64,000 bases of DNA from Bradyrhizobium cajani. Lineage in GTDB: Bacteria; Pseudomonadota; Alphaproteobacteria; Rhizobiales; Xanthobacteraceae. Positions within the stretch are counted from its first letter, which is position 1, and the number at the start of each line of letters is the position of its first letter. Both the position numbers and the translations under genes were made by a program. The stretch covers positions 1 through 64,000 of the forward strand of contig NZ_WQNE01000006.1 of the NCBI RefSeq assembly GCF_009759665.1. The letters run 5' to 3'. Shown here piece by piece: positions 29,355 to 39,262 of the stretch. The notes beneath the pieces are model-generated. The model ran no database searches. It had not been told where the DNA came from and saw only the letters and a list, made by a program, of their open reading frames with translations.

Positions 29355-30373
29355 GCGGACCTCCGATACTGCAAGTAGATGTTGCCGACAGCAACAGCCG
29401 TAATGAGAACATTTCCAATGAACGTATGTGACGAAGGCACGATGCGAGAATCGAAGTACTGGAACAGGAAGGTGATGATAGGGGCGGTGGACAGGACCAT
29501 GTTGACGGTGAAGGGCTCAACGTGCCGAATGCCCTGCTGGATCAAGAGCAAAGGAATAAGGATCGTCGACAGCCCAATTGCTGCGATCGCAAACCAATGC
29601 TGCGAGATCTCAGGCAACATAGATGAATGATCGACCAGTCCCAGCAGCAAGAGAATCGTTCCATAAAAGCGATGCGCCAGGACTTGTCGGCCAGAAAACC
29701 CACGGTCGAAGAGCAGTTTGACAAGTATATTTGTAAGGGCCAGCGATAGGCCGGCCACGATTGCCAAGACGATGCCAAAGGACGATCGAGCCCCCCACTC
29801 CACGCCCGCGTTGCCGCTGGCCGAGATCCAAATCATGTAAGTTCCGATCGTTGCGATCGTAACGCTCACGACAATATCGGATGCTGGAGGGGCACCCTGG
29901 CGCCTGATCAGTGCGTTTAACCACACTGTTGCGGTGGGCCCCAGCGCCACCATGAAGGCGACGACGATCGCGGGTTCTGCGTATTTCAGTCCGATAAATA
30001 AGCCGATCCAGCTGATTGCTGTCACGACATTGAGCGCGACGAAGACCAGGAGCGACCATTTCGCCACCGTTGCCCCGGCTCCCTCGTGGCGAGCCAGGAG
30101 ATTGAACATCAAACAAACCACAGCGAAGGACAGCAGGAGCGCGACGAACACATCCGCTTGCTGAAAATACGACGCCGCATAGACCTCGCCTGCCGCGCTC
30201 ACCACGACATAAAGTGCCACAAAGAAAACTCCCAGAGCGAAGCGATTCGCCAATCGTCCAGTCTTCCTTTGCCCACGAGGCGGCGCACGTCCCTCGCAGG
30301 GCCGGACGCGTGCGTCGGCTCCGAGGAAGTGTCCTTTCGACGTACACGGACCACGTTTGGTTCGAAATGTCAC
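29351..30373 (-). CDS. rtxE: EamA/DMT-family permease of the rhizobitoxine operon
   Basis: A 340-residue inner-membrane protein with about ten hydrophobic helices, for example FALGVFFVALYVVVSAAGEV, VFVALLLSFAVVCLMFNLL and IGNVLITAVAVGNIYLQY. This fits the drug/metabolite transporter superfamily. The first 45 residues are polar and basic and may be extra; a later start is possible. Position inside the operon suggests export of rhizobitoxine or an intermediate. It follows rtxD by 9 nt and overlaps rtxF by 4. Confidence 0.78.
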   Translation of the reverse strand: MTFRTKRGPCTSKGHFLGADARVRPCEGRAPPRGQRKTGRLANRFALGVFFVALYVVVSAAGEVYAASYFQQADVFVALLLSFAVVCLMFNLLARHEGAGATVAKWSLLVFVALNVVTAISWIGLFIGLKYAEPAIVVAFMVALGPTATVWLNALIRRQGAPPASDIVVSVTIATIGTYMIWISASGNAGVEWGARSSFGIVLAIVAGLSLALTNILVKLLFDRGFSGRQVLAHRFYGTILLLLGLVDHSSMLPEISQHWFAIAAIGLSTILIPLLLIQQGIRHVEPFTVNMVLSTAPIITFLFQYFDSRIVPSSHTFIGNVLITAVAVGNIYLQYRRSA

Positions 30374-30382
30374 AATCAGCCT

Positions 30383-31201
30383 CTAGTTCTTCTTAGTTCG
30401 GTAGTATCCAACACACGCCTCTCCAAATGCCTTGAACAGTTGCTTGCTGAGGAGATCGGTTGAGACGTGCCATTCAGGGTGCCATTGCACACCGATTTGC
30501 AGCGTCGGGGCGCCAATGACCGAAGCCGCCTCGACCAAACCGTCAGGCGCCCACGCCTCCCGCCTCAGCGCCGGCGCCAGCGCCTCGATTCCTTGATTGT
30601 GCAGCGAGTTGACTTGCGCTTCGATCGTCCGCGCGATTGGAAAGAGCGCGCCATCGGAACATATCCTGACGCTGTGCGCGGCGTCGTACTGACGGTCTCT
30701 TGGACGATCTGGCTTCTCGGCATGCATCGCGCCACTTTCCGGCCTCCACTCCGCAAGCGATGAGCGGAGCGTGCCGCCGAAATAGACGTTGAGTTCCTGA
30801 AGCCCACGGCAGATGCCCAGAATAGGCATTCCGAGCGCGATGGCGCTCTCTATAGTTACGGCAGAGAGCCTGTCCCGCGGACGGTCAAGGATCCCGACCT
30901 CAACGTCCTGCCGATCAGCCTCCGTCAGGGACGCAGGCGCTCTCAGGACGGCGGGGTCGATGTTCGATTCATCACCTGTCAACACCAGGCCGTCGAGCCG
31001 GCGCATGATCGCCGGGGCGACCTCCTCCCTAGCATCTTCGGCGTCGACCGTCGGCAATATGACGCAAGCCACTCCCGCATGACGATGAAGTGCCTGCAAG
31101 TACTTGCGCCGCAACCGGTCGCGATGCACACCATCGACCAGAACACGGTTCGAAGTGACGCCGACCACGGCTCGGGTGCTCTCTGGCCGTAGCAACGTCA
31201 C
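30383..31201 (-). CDS. rtxD: Class I glutamine amidotransferase (peptidase C26) of the rhizobitoxine operon
   Basis: A 272-residue PuuD-like hydrolase. The nucleophile C131 is in GICRGLQE, and the His/Glu pair is H241/E243 in QWHPEW. VLTGDESNIDP matches the GGxDxxP-type loop of gamma-glutamyl hydrolases. PuuD cleaves gamma-glutamyl-GABA in the putrescine pathway, where the partner PuuA is a glutamine-synthetase homologue. The same pairing occurs here with rtxG. Its start overlaps the rtxC stop by 4 nt. Confidence 0.8.
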   Translation of the reverse strand: MTLLRPESTRAVVGVTSNRVLVDGVHRDRLRRKYLQALHRHAGVACVILPTVDAEDAREEVAPAIMRRLDGLVLTGDESNIDPAVLRAPASLTEADRQDVEVGILDRPRDRLSAVTIESAIALGMPILGICRGLQELNVYFGGTLRSSLAEWRPESGAMHAEKPDRPRDRQYDAAHSVRICSDGALFPIARTIEAQVNSLHNQGIEALAPALRREAWAPDGLVEAASVIGAPTLQIGVQWHPEWHVSTDLLSKQLFKAFGEACVGYYRTKKN

Positions 31202-32256
31202 GCGACCTGCCCTCGCGAGCGGATCTCGGCAACAGACTGCTCATACAAGCGTCGATTCCGCTCCTTTAACTGACCTATGACGCTAGGTTGGCCTTGAGGC
31301 CCCTTGACAAAGAGTCCGCCCCAGGTCGCGGCAACCTTCGCATAGTTGGGATCCTGCATTCGGATTTTCTGAGCTTTGCGTAACAGCCAAAACGGGATAC
31401 CCGGCGAAAGGTGATGCTCAAGGTGGTACTCATCCAGATTCTGCCCGAGGATGGACCGCTCGAGGAAATTTCCTTTCCGATTCCTGGTGAGATAGACGTT
31501 CTGCGTCTCGGTTTCGCACATAGGTGAGTGCTCGGCTAGCTCGATAAACCAGCCAAGGACCTGAAACGTGGTGAGATAGGGCACGATCCAAAACAGGACG
31601 ACGATATGGAGCAGCCCAACAGCATATGACCCGGCCAGGATGCTTATCCAGAAGAGATAGAAGCCATACTTGTCGATAAGTATGCTTGAGCGGCTCTGAT
31701 CCTCGGCATCTGTGATCGAAAATCGATTGGTCCAAAGATACCTCAGATACGCTACTGTCGCGCCGCCGAAGATCGGCTTCCAGATCATGTTGAAAGCGTA
31801 CCGGTCCGGAGGCTGCACGTCGTAAACGCCGCTGGCCAGGAAGAACTTCAGGTCGGGATCCTTGTCCGGGTCTCCGAGGTAGGGATGATGCAAATAGACG
31901 TGCGAGATCCGGTAGGCCCAATGGCGCTGGAACAAGGGATAGGAAGCGAACAGAATGCCCAGGACGTAGTTCCAGGTCGTGTTCTTCGCGAGCGTACGGT
32001 GGGCCGCATCATGAGCGATGGTTGTCAAGCCGCGCTGATAGGCACCAATCAGAAGGACCGCCAGCGGGTAGAGCCACCATGAGACCGACACAGTGGCGAG
32101 CGTGCACGCTGTGATGACAGCGTAATCTTTGGCAATATAAGCCGCTCCCGTTATGTTGTCGGGCCTCAGCTCGGAGAGCTGCCTATTGATTTCCCGGCTG
32201 AATTGTACGGCCTCATAGCGTGATGACCTCAATTTCCAAGCATCTGCCTGATTCAT
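31198..32256 (-). CDS. rtxC: Dihydrorhizobitoxine desaturase
   Basis: A 352-residue membrane fatty-acid-desaturase-type enzyme. Three histidine boxes are present: HDAAH at 82-86, HVYLHH at 119-124 and HLEHH at 278-282, and they bind the di-iron centre. Hydrophobic segments lie around residues 47-70 and 197-232. RtxC of B. elkanii introduces the double bond that turns dihydrorhizobitoxine into rhizobitoxine, the vinylglycine-type inhibitor. It begins 31 nt after rtxA. AGGAGG precedes the ATG. Confidence 0.9.
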   Translation of the reverse strand: MNQADAWKLRSSRYEAVQFSREINRQLSELRPDNITGAAYIAKDYAVITACTLATVSVSWWLYPLAVLLIGAYQRGLTTIAHDAAHRTLAKNTTWNYVLGILFASYPLFQRHWAYRISHVYLHHPYLGDPDKDPDLKFFLASGVYDVQPPDRYAFNMIWKPIFGGATVAYLRYLWTNRFSITDAEDQSRSSILIDKYGFYLFWISILAGSYAVGLLHIVVLFWIVPYLTTFQVLGWFIELAEHSPMCETETQNVYLTRNRKGNFLERSILGQNLDEYHLEHHLSPGIPFWLLRKAQKIRMQDPNYAKVAATWGGLFVKGPQGQPSVIGQLKERNRRLYEQSVAEIRSRGQVA

Positions 32257-32287
32257 GAGAACCTCCTCCTGATTGCCTTGCAGGTTG

Positions 32288-34765
32288 TCAGATTGCGGAA
32301 AGCGCCTTATCCAGATCGCGCAGGATGTCGTTCACATCTTCGATGCCGACGCACAGTCGGATCGAGCCGCCAAATATGCCGGCGGCCTCGCGCTTTTCCC
32401 GCGGGACGGTGGTGTGGGTCGTCGAGACGGGATGGGTCACGAGCGTGCGGGCATCGCCTACATTCGAAACGTGATACATCAAGTCGACGTTCTGGATGAA
32501 CTTTCGCCCGGCTTGTTCGTCCTCTACTTCGAACATGACCATCGCCCCGTGGCCGTATGCAGCACTGAGTGTCTGGTCGACGATTTCCCGATCGGCGCCT
32601 TCAAAGAGCCCCGGGTAGAACACACGGCGTACTTTTGGATGCTCCTTGAGAACGTCGGCCACGATCCTGGCATTCGCGCAGTGCTGCTTCATGCGAAGTG
32701 GCAGCGTTTCAAGCCCTTGGATCAGTTGAAAGCTCGCAAACGGAGCGATGGCCGCGCCGGTATCGCGCAACCAGGTCATGCGAGCCTTGAGAAGAAACTC
32801 GCTCTTTCCTAGATCGTCGACATCGCGCACCGCGTTATGCCAAACAATTCCGCCATGCGCATCGTCGGGACGGTTAAACAAGGGAAAGCGAGAGGCTCCC
32901 CGGTAGCTAAACTCGCCGTTGTCAACGATCAGTCCACCGAGCGTCGTGCCATGGCCGCATATATATTTCGTTGCGGAGTACGTCGTAATAGCAGCGCCGA
33001 GATCTGACGGCCGGCATACCAGTGGCGTCGTCGTATTGTCCACGACCAAAGGCACGCCGTACTTTCGGCCGATCTCGGCCAGCTGTTTGACGGGGAGCGG
33101 AATCAGACAAGGATTCGAAATCACCTCTCCGAACAGGCATATCGTGCGATCATCAATGGCACGTTCAAACGTCTCTGGCCTTCGAGGATCGGCCGTCCTC
33201 ACGCTGATCCCAAGACGCTTCAAGGTGTTGTGGAGCAGGTTCCAGGTATTGCCATATAGATACGGAGAAGCGACGACATTGTCCCCCACTTCGCCACTTG
33301 ACAGGTTGACGATAGCAAGGAACGTCGCTGCTTGACCTGACGCAACGGCGAGCGCGTCCCTTCCCATATCGACGGCGGCGTAGCGCCTTTCCAGCGCGCG
33401 CGTCGTTGGATTGATGATCCTAGTGTACGTGAACCCATCGGCCTTGACGTTGTAGACGTCGGCAATGTGGTTTAGATCGCCATCGAGTTCATAAGCTGTA
33501 TTCTGGTAAATCGGCACTGCGACAGCTTTCGTTGTTACGTCACGGCGATAGCCCGCATGCAGAACAGCAGTCTCGGCCGAAAACGGCAGCTGCCAGTCCC
33601 CAGCCGCTCGCGCCGGCATCGTTACGCGAGCCCCGCATGACTCTTGGGCCGACATCGGCGCCGCTGACCGAGCCTGACCGGACCGGAAATATGTACGAAA
33701 AGCGCAGCCTAACTGCTCGATCCAGCTGGATTGAATTTCCCCAATACAACCGACGCGGAAGCTCCGCGTCGCAAGATGCAGCTTCGAGTAGACGTAAAGG
33801 TTGTGGGCCGCCAAGTGGCGATACAGCCCATCGAATCCTGCTTGGTCCACGATTCCGGATGGCGCACTGAACGCGACGCAAACCGGCGACTGCAACTCCG
33901 TGGGCAGCAGCGGAGACACCACACCTTCGAGTTCTTTGACGAGATCGTCCCTGACCTTCTCATACCTGCAGCGCCTGGCATCAATGCCCTCCTCGTGTAG
34001 AATCTCCAGGGCCTTTGTCGTTGCCTGAACGATGTGTGTGGGAGGGGTCGATCGCCACTCACCCGTGCGCTCGAGCGAGAGCCATTGATCTCTCACGTCG
34101 AGCACAAACGACCTCGGTTCTTGAACCGCATTCTCCAGCAGCTCGCGAGACGCGATGACAAACGCTACTCCCGGCGGCCCCTCTATGCACTTGTTGCCCG
34201 AGGTGACCAGGACGTCAGGTCCACGCTGGCTCAGATCAATATTAAGGGCGCCGAAAGAACTCATCCCATCGATGATGGTCTTTACGCCACGTCGCCTCGC
34301 CTCCTCCACGATCGCGTCCAGCGGATTGACGATTCCGGTTGTCGTCTCACAATGCACGAAACACAGGTGCGTAACGCCAGGATTTCGGCTCAGATGTTCG
34401 CCAATTTCTTGAGGATCCAAAGGATTGGTCGCTCGCTTGACAAGCTTCAGTGCTTCGACGTCCCACAGCTGCAACATTCGGAAAATGCGCTCGCCATAGA
34501 TGCCGTTTATGCAGACGAGCGGCCTGTCGGCTCGGGACACAAATGAAGAGAGAGCAGCTTCCATTGCAAAGGAGCCACCTCCCTGAATAGGCACGACCGA
34601 ATAGTCTTCAGCATTTCCCAGCAAGCTGAGCATCAGCCGCCTCATGCAGGCGGTCACTTCCTTGAACTCGCAATCGCGGGATGCGAGATCAAGCTGCATC
34701 TGGCTCCTGACTGCCAGCGATAACGACAATGGACCAGGCGTCAGCAAAGAGCGCTGTCTTGTCAA
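32288..34765 (-). CDS. rtxA: Dihydrorhizobitoxine synthase, two-domain PLP enzyme
   Basis: An 825-residue fusion. The N-terminal half is a class V aminotransferase (LLTPGPLSLSLAVR near the start, PLP lysine in VTSGNKCIEGPPG), related to serine-pyruvate aminotransferases and suited to making serinol. The C-terminal half is a Cys/Met-metabolism PLP enzyme of the O-acetylhomoserine sulfhydrylase type (YTRIINPTTRALERR, PLP lysine in YSATKYICGHGTTLGG). This is the known RtxA architecture. The start is set at TTG 34763-34765 because GAGGAGG lies 6 nt upstream; the longer frame from ATG 34819 would absorb that ribosome site. First gene of the operon. Confidence 0.93.
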   Translation of the reverse strand: MTRQRSLLTPGPLSLSLAVRSQMQLDLASRDCEFKEVTACMRRLMLSLLGNAEDYSVVPIQGGGSFAMEAALSSFVSRADRPLVCINGIYGERIFRMLQLWDVEALKLVKRATNPLDPQEIGEHLSRNPGVTHLCFVHCETTTGIVNPLDAIVEEARRRGVKTIIDGMSSFGALNIDLSQRGPDVLVTSGNKCIEGPPGVAFVIASRELLENAVQEPRSFVLDVRDQWLSLERTGEWRSTPPTHIVQATTKALEILHEEGIDARRCRYEKVRDDLVKELEGVVSPLLPTELQSPVCVAFSAPSGIVDQAGFDGLYRHLAAHNLYVYSKLHLATRSFRVGCIGEIQSSWIEQLGCAFRTYFRSGQARSAAPMSAQESCGARVTMPARAAGDWQLPFSAETAVLHAGYRRDVTTKAVAVPIYQNTAYELDGDLNHIADVYNVKADGFTYTRIINPTTRALERRYAAVDMGRDALAVASGQAATFLAIVNLSSGEVGDNVVASPYLYGNTWNLLHNTLKRLGISVRTADPRRPETFERAIDDRTICLFGEVISNPCLIPLPVKQLAEIGRKYGVPLVVDNTTTPLVCRPSDLGAAITTYSATKYICGHGTTLGGLIVDNGEFSYRGASRFPLFNRPDDAHGGIVWHNAVRDVDDLGKSEFLLKARMTWLRDTGAAIAPFASFQLIQGLETLPLRMKQHCANARIVADVLKEHPKVRRVFYPGLFEGADREIVDQTLSAAYGHGAMVMFEVEDEQAGRKFIQNVDLMYHVSNVGDARTLVTHPVSTTHTTVPREKREAAGIFGGSIRLCVGIEDVNDILRDLDKALSAI

Positions 34766-34771
34766 ACCATT

Positions 34772-34778
34772 CCTCCTC
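34772..34778 (-). promoter_or_regulatory. Ribosome binding site that fixes the rtxA start
   Basis: GAGGAGG on the minus strand with 6 nt to a TTG codon. It supports the TTG start over the upstream ATG. Confidence 0.75.
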
Positions 34779-36189
34779 AGATTGTAGTCGTCAATAGATC
34801 TGGAGTATGCCCACCCCACCCAGGGAGGCCCTGTGGCGAGCGTCGACTTCTTCGGTCAAACGCCATAGATCGCGGCCGCGTTTCGGGTCGGCGTCCGAAA
34901 AGCCTGCCGGATGGCAAGCCTCCATATCTCATCGCAGATGCACAGCGATCTTTCGCAAAGCTCCTCACCGATACCATTCACACCTCCCAGAAATTGGCTT
35001 TGCGAGCGCGCGCTCGAACGCAAGTGGCGCCCACGCGCGCTCTTATCCTGCCATCACGAAGCGGCAGGGTTGCCGACCGACTTACGCGTGTGAACCTGCG
35101 CCATTCAGGCAAACTTGACGGTGGGGAACGATGCAGTCGGATCATCGCGCCCGAATGCAGATCAAGGCATGGCACACTTGATGATCGTCGTTCGCAGCGG
35201 GAGTCTGATGCATGGGCTCAAGACTTGGTGCATTCGCACTCCGTCGCTCGTTGGAGGGTTTGTGACGCCGATGACCGTCGTTGTCCATTTCGAGATCGTA
35301 CAACTTGACGTTAGGGACGTTTCAACCCTCTCGCGGGATTTTCTCGCGTAAATTTTTCCTGACGTACTCCCATCTGGCGGCGACAAGCCGACGTAGGCAG
35401 CAGAGTGCGGAGATTCACAGCGAGCTAGAGTGAGAGTTCGACATCAGGACCCTCGGCATTCCGCCTGCAAGCGCGATACCTGCAGGTAAGTGATGACCCA
35501 ATCTTCCGTTCACGTACGATCCTCGCCATACCCCAGATGGAGGTATTGAGCTTCTCCGCCGTGCAGGCGAGATCCTCCTGGATGCTGGTGCCTGGAAAGT
35601 GTACGCGCTCGTCGCACATGATTGCTGGTATCACGTCGTTGCGCTTCAATGGAGCGGCCTTCGCTGGCTGTGGTCGAGTCCGGCTTGAAGACAATTGGGG
35701 AGCCTTGGATCGCTGGCCGTTTAGCAACGATCAGTTCGACATCTTTCGGCTCGCGTTAGACGCGGTCTACCGCGCGGTCGAACAGGTTGACGGTGGACCA
35801 GAGCGGATCATCAAATATCGTTCTTATCGCTTGCCATGGATGAACTCCCTTGCCTTTTCGGCCGCGCCCATCGCCTGCTTCATGGCAGTATGGCTAAAGA
35901 TTGCGGCTGCTTTGTCTTGCGATGCGAAGGCGCGGCGCGCACGCGGGCCGCATCAGTCGACGAGCGCCGCGCCAAAAGGAATAAGCTTCCCGAAAGCTGT
36001 CAGGGTCGCGACAGGAGGGAGTCGGGGTCGACTGCTAAGTTCGGTGGTCAATATACTGAAGCAAGCGCCCGCTCGCTGGATGCGGCCAGGCTCGGAAAAC
36101 CGAGGCCCCACCCTCATACTGCTGCGCGAAAGATCGAAGCCGGCCGAGACGCTGCCTGGCTTGGCTTAACGGGAGCTCGGCGTCGCTGG
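34779..36189. other. 1.4 kb between nodQ-side DNA and rtxA, no gene recognised
   Basis: The rtxA promoter must lie in the left part. No sigma-54 -24/-12 element, nod box or NifA site was convincing. Overlapping ORFs of 60-210 codons on both strands show no domain. Confidence 0.45.
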
Positions 36190-36350
36190 CCGCACGAGTC
36201 GGACTTCCTCTCCGGCCTTTGTTATCGTCGTAGATTCTCATCTGGAGCATGGAAGGCGCTTCTTGATCTCCTCCGCTTCCGCCCATGCTCAATCTCTGCT
36301 CGCGTACTCGGTCTCGAATTGACCATCACTTCGAGCACGTAACCGGAAGC
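36190..36350 (-). pseudogene. Decayed copy of the small protein family at 56449-56628
   Basis: In three different minus-strand frames one reads SGYVLEV, then DGQFETEYASRD, then EIKKRLP and MLQMRIYDDNK. The intact protein at 56449-56628 has SYALEVDGRLRAEFATRD, ELKKRFP and TLQIRIYDAQT in the same order. The relic therefore has at least two indels. Confidence 0.6.
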
Positions 36351-36485
36351 GGGCACTCGAGGACTGGGTGCGACAATTTTGTTCCTTTAGAGCGAAAAGT
36401 CCGATCGCAGGGCCGCCCGAGCCGAATCGCCTTTGGTCGGGCCAGCAGGATATTCGATGGTGCGATGCAGAGGGACATCTAACCA

Positions 36486-38363
36486 TCAAGAATTGATGCG
36501 CGCCATCAAGACATCCACGACCGCTTCCGCTGAATGCTCTAGGGTCTGCTCCATGGTCCTCAGATGAATCTCCGGTGTTGTTGGTGCTTCGTAGCACGAA
36601 TCGATCCCGGTGAAGTTCTTGATCTGGCCGGATTTCACTTTTGAATACAGGCCTTTTGGGTCTCGCCGAACGCATTCCTCGATCGGCGTATCGACAAAGA
36701 CTTCTATGAACTCTTCCTTGCCAACCAGGCCGCGCACCCTGTCCCGTTCGGCCCTAGAGGGCGAGATGAAGGAGCAGATCACGATCAAGCCGCTGTCCGC
36801 CATCAACTTGGCAACTTCACCGACGCGCCGAATGTTCTCCACGCGGTCCGTCTCCGAGAAGCCGAGGTCCGCGTTTAATCCGTGCCGGAGGGTGTCGCCA
36901 TCCAGCAGCATAGTATGCCGCGACATGCCACACAGCTTTTGATCAACCAGGTTGGCAATCGTCGTCTTTCCCGCGCCAGACAGGCCAGTGAACCAGATGA
37001 CGCAAGGCTTCTGATTCTTGAGCGCTGCGCGCTCCCTCCTGTCCACGGATAGCGCTTGCCTAACAATATTGTTGTCCCGCCGTAGCGGAAAGGCGATCAT
37101 GCCGGCCCCGACCGTACGATTCGTGTAACGATCGATGAAGATAAATGATCCGGTCTTTCGATTGAGGTCGTAAGGATCGAATACTGCGGGCATTGCGGTC
37201 GCAACATCGCAGAAGGCGATCTCGTTGAGGGAAAGCATCCCAGCGGCCAGATGCTCACAAGTGTTGACGTCGATCCGATGTCTAATTACGGTAATGCTGC
37301 CGATAATCGTCTGCGATCCAATCCGCAGGACGTAATTGCGTCCGGGAGCGAGCGGCTCCTCGTCCATCCAGATCACATAAGCGGCGAACTGGTCGGCGAC
37401 CTTCGGTCGGTCGTCCGGCCGCGACAGAATGTCGCCACGGCCGATATCGATTTCATCTTCCAGTGTAATGGTAACCGCATAGCCGGCTTCGGCGCCGACA
37501 AGGTCGCCATCGTGGGTCACGATCCGCTTGATGCGCGTGGTCCGTCCCGACGCGGCGACAACGATCTCGTCTCCTGCCGAGATCCTCCCGGAAGCCACCG
37601 TCCCGGCATAGCCCCGAAAATCCGGATTTGGGCGGTTCACCCATTGGACCGGAAAGCGGAAAGCTTGGCCTGCGGTGCCGGACGGGATGTCAATGGTCTC
37701 CAAATGCTCGAGCAGGCAGGGACCCTCGTACCAGTTGGCATGAGCCGAGCGATCCACAACGTTGTCGCCGTAGCGAGCCGAGATCGGGATCGGAACGATC
37801 GAGGTGAAGCCGAGACCGACGGCAAAGGCCAGATAGTCACGGGTGATCCGATCGAAGCACTCTTTGTTGTATGCGACAAGATCGATCTTGTTCACTGCCA
37901 GGACGACATGACGAATACCGAGCAGCGAGCAGATAAAGGAGTGGCGGCGGGTCTGAACCATCACGCCTTTGCGGGCATCGATCAGGATGATGGCGAGCTG
38001 GGCATGCGAGGCGCCGGTAGCCATATTGCGAGTATACTGCTCGTGGCCGGGAGTGTCGGCCACCATGAAGGAGCGTCGCGGCGTCGTGAAGAAGCGGTAG
38101 GCGACGTCGATCGTGATGCCCTGCTCCCGTTCGGCCTCGAGCCCGTCCACGAGCAACGCGAAATCGATGTCATTTCCGGCGCTACCGTGCTTGATGCTGT
38201 CGCGTTCCAGCACCATGAGCTGATCGTGGTAGATCATCTTGCTGTCGTGCAGTAACCGGCCGATCAGCGTCGATTTGCCGTCGTCCACCGAGCCACACGT
38301 GATGAATCGCAGCTGATCCTTTGTCCTGGCCGGGACCGCTTCCGTTGCCGGCTTTACAAACAT
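36486..38363 (-). CDS. nodQ: Bifunctional sulfate adenylyltransferase GTPase subunit / APS kinase
   Basis: A 625-residue NodQ/CysNC-type enzyme. The N-terminal EF-Tu-like GTPase shows GSVDDGKS (residues 24-31), DTPGHEQY and NKIDLV. The C-terminal APS kinase shows WFTGLSGAGKTT and DGDTLRHGLN. Together with NodP it makes APS and then PAPS, the sulfate donor for Nod factor or glycan sulfation. The ATG shares its A with the nodP TGA (TGATG). I cannot exclude that it serves general cysteine synthesis, but linkage to a sulfotransferase favours a sulfation role. Confidence 0.93.
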   Translation of the reverse strand: MFVKPATEAVPARTKDQLRFITCGSVDDGKSTLIGRLLHDSKMIYHDQLMVLERDSIKHGSAGNDIDFALLVDGLEAEREQGITIDVAYRFFTTPRRSFMVADTPGHEQYTRNMATGASHAQLAIILIDARKGVMVQTRRHSFICSLLGIRHVVLAVNKIDLVAYNKECFDRITRDYLAFAVGLGFTSIVPIPISARYGDNVVDRSAHANWYEGPCLLEHLETIDIPSGTAGQAFRFPVQWVNRPNPDFRGYAGTVASGRISAGDEIVVAASGRTTRIKRIVTHDGDLVGAEAGYAVTITLEDEIDIGRGDILSRPDDRPKVADQFAAYVIWMDEEPLAPGRNYVLRIGSQTIIGSITVIRHRIDVNTCEHLAAGMLSLNEIAFCDVATAMPAVFDPYDLNRKTGSFIFIDRYTNRTVGAGMIAFPLRRDNNIVRQALSVDRRERAALKNQKPCVIWFTGLSGAGKTTIANLVDQKLCGMSRHTMLLDGDTLRHGLNADLGFSETDRVENIRRVGEVAKLMADSGLIVICSFISPSRAERDRVRGLVGKEEFIEVFVDTPIEECVRRDPKGLYSKVKSGQIKNFTGIDSCYEAPTTPEIHLRTMEQTLEHSAEAVVDVLMARINS

Positions 38364-39262
38364 CAAAAGTAGCCTTCCCTCTTCTTCTTCTCCATTGAAG
38401 CGGCTTCATCGACATCAATTAGGCGTCCCTGGCGCTCCGACACAGTCGCAGTCTGCATTTCTGCGACGATGTCTTCAATCGCCATCGCATCGGATTCAAT
38501 AGCCCCGCTCAAAGGATAACATCCAAGCGTGCGAAAGCGGATCATCCGCATTTCCGGCGTCTCGCCGCAGTTAAGCGGCAATCGCTCGTCGTCGATCATG
38601 ATCGTCGCACCATTTCGACGCAATGTGGGTCTTCGTTTTGCGAAGTAGAGCGGAACGACCGGAATCTTCTCAAGCATGATGTATTCCCAGACATCGAGCT
38701 CGGTCCAGTTTGACATCGCAAACACGCGCATGGTTTCACCCTGGCGTATCCGTGTGTTGAACAGGCTCCAAAGCTCCGGCCGCTGGTTACGGGGGTCCCA
38801 TACGTGTCCGGCCGAACGGAAGGAGAGTATCCGTTCTTTTGCGCGACTCCTTTCCTCATCGCGCCGGGCTCCGCCAAAGGCGGCATCAAATCCGTGGAGG
38901 TCGAGGGCCTGCTTCAGCGCGTCTGTCTTCATCACCTGGGTATGGAGCGCGGAGCCGGAATCGATCGGATTGATCCCGCGCGCGATGCCCTCCTTGTTGA
39001 TATGGACAATCAAGTCGAGGCCGAGCCGCTTGGCTGTCGCGTCTCGAAAGCTGATCATCTCACGGAACTTCCAGGTCGTGTCAATGTGAAGCAGGGGGAA
39101 AGGCAATTTTGCCGGATAGAACGCCTTGATCGCAATGTGCAGCATCACGCTTGAGTCTTTTCCGATCGAGTAAAGCATGACCGGCCTTTCAAACTCGGCG
39201 ACCACATCACGCATGATTTCAATCGATTCAGCTTCGAGACGGCGCAGATGTTTCGGCAGCAT
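38363..39262 (-). CDS. nodP: Sulfate adenylyltransferase subunit 2
   Basis: A 299-residue PP-loop ATP sulfurylase, the usual NodP/CysD length when started at ATG 39262 ([20 protein letters not shown]). The frame is open further upstream to 39373, but that part is unlike the family. The PP-loop is in [14 protein letters not shown], and [15 protein letters not shown] and [12 protein letters not shown] are typical. It forms APS from sulfate and ATP with NodQ. Stop and nodQ start overlap. Confidence 0.93.
   Translation of the reverse strand: MLPKHLRRLEAESIEIMRDVVAEFERPVMLYSIGKDSSVMLHIAIKAFYPAKLPFPLLHIDTTWKFREMISFRDATAKRLGLDLIVHINKEGIARGINPIDSGSALHTQVMKTDALKQALDLHGFDAAFGGARRDEERSRAKERILSFRSAGHVWDPRNQRPELWSLFNTRIRQGETMRVFAMSNWTELDVWEYIMLEKIPVVPLYFAKRRPTLRRNGATIMIDDERLPLNCGETPEMRMIRFRTLGCYPLSGAIESDAMAIEDIVAEMQTATVSERQGRLIDVDEAASMEKKKREGYF

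Noticed and set aside
35537..36169. 210-codon plus-strand ORF between nodQ and rtxA
   Set aside because: No domain, and competing open frames on both strands; not distinguishable from random open frame.
37251..38255. 334-codon plus-strand ORF opposite nodQ
   Set aside because: Antisense shadow in GC-rich DNA; the nodQ frame carries all conserved motifs.
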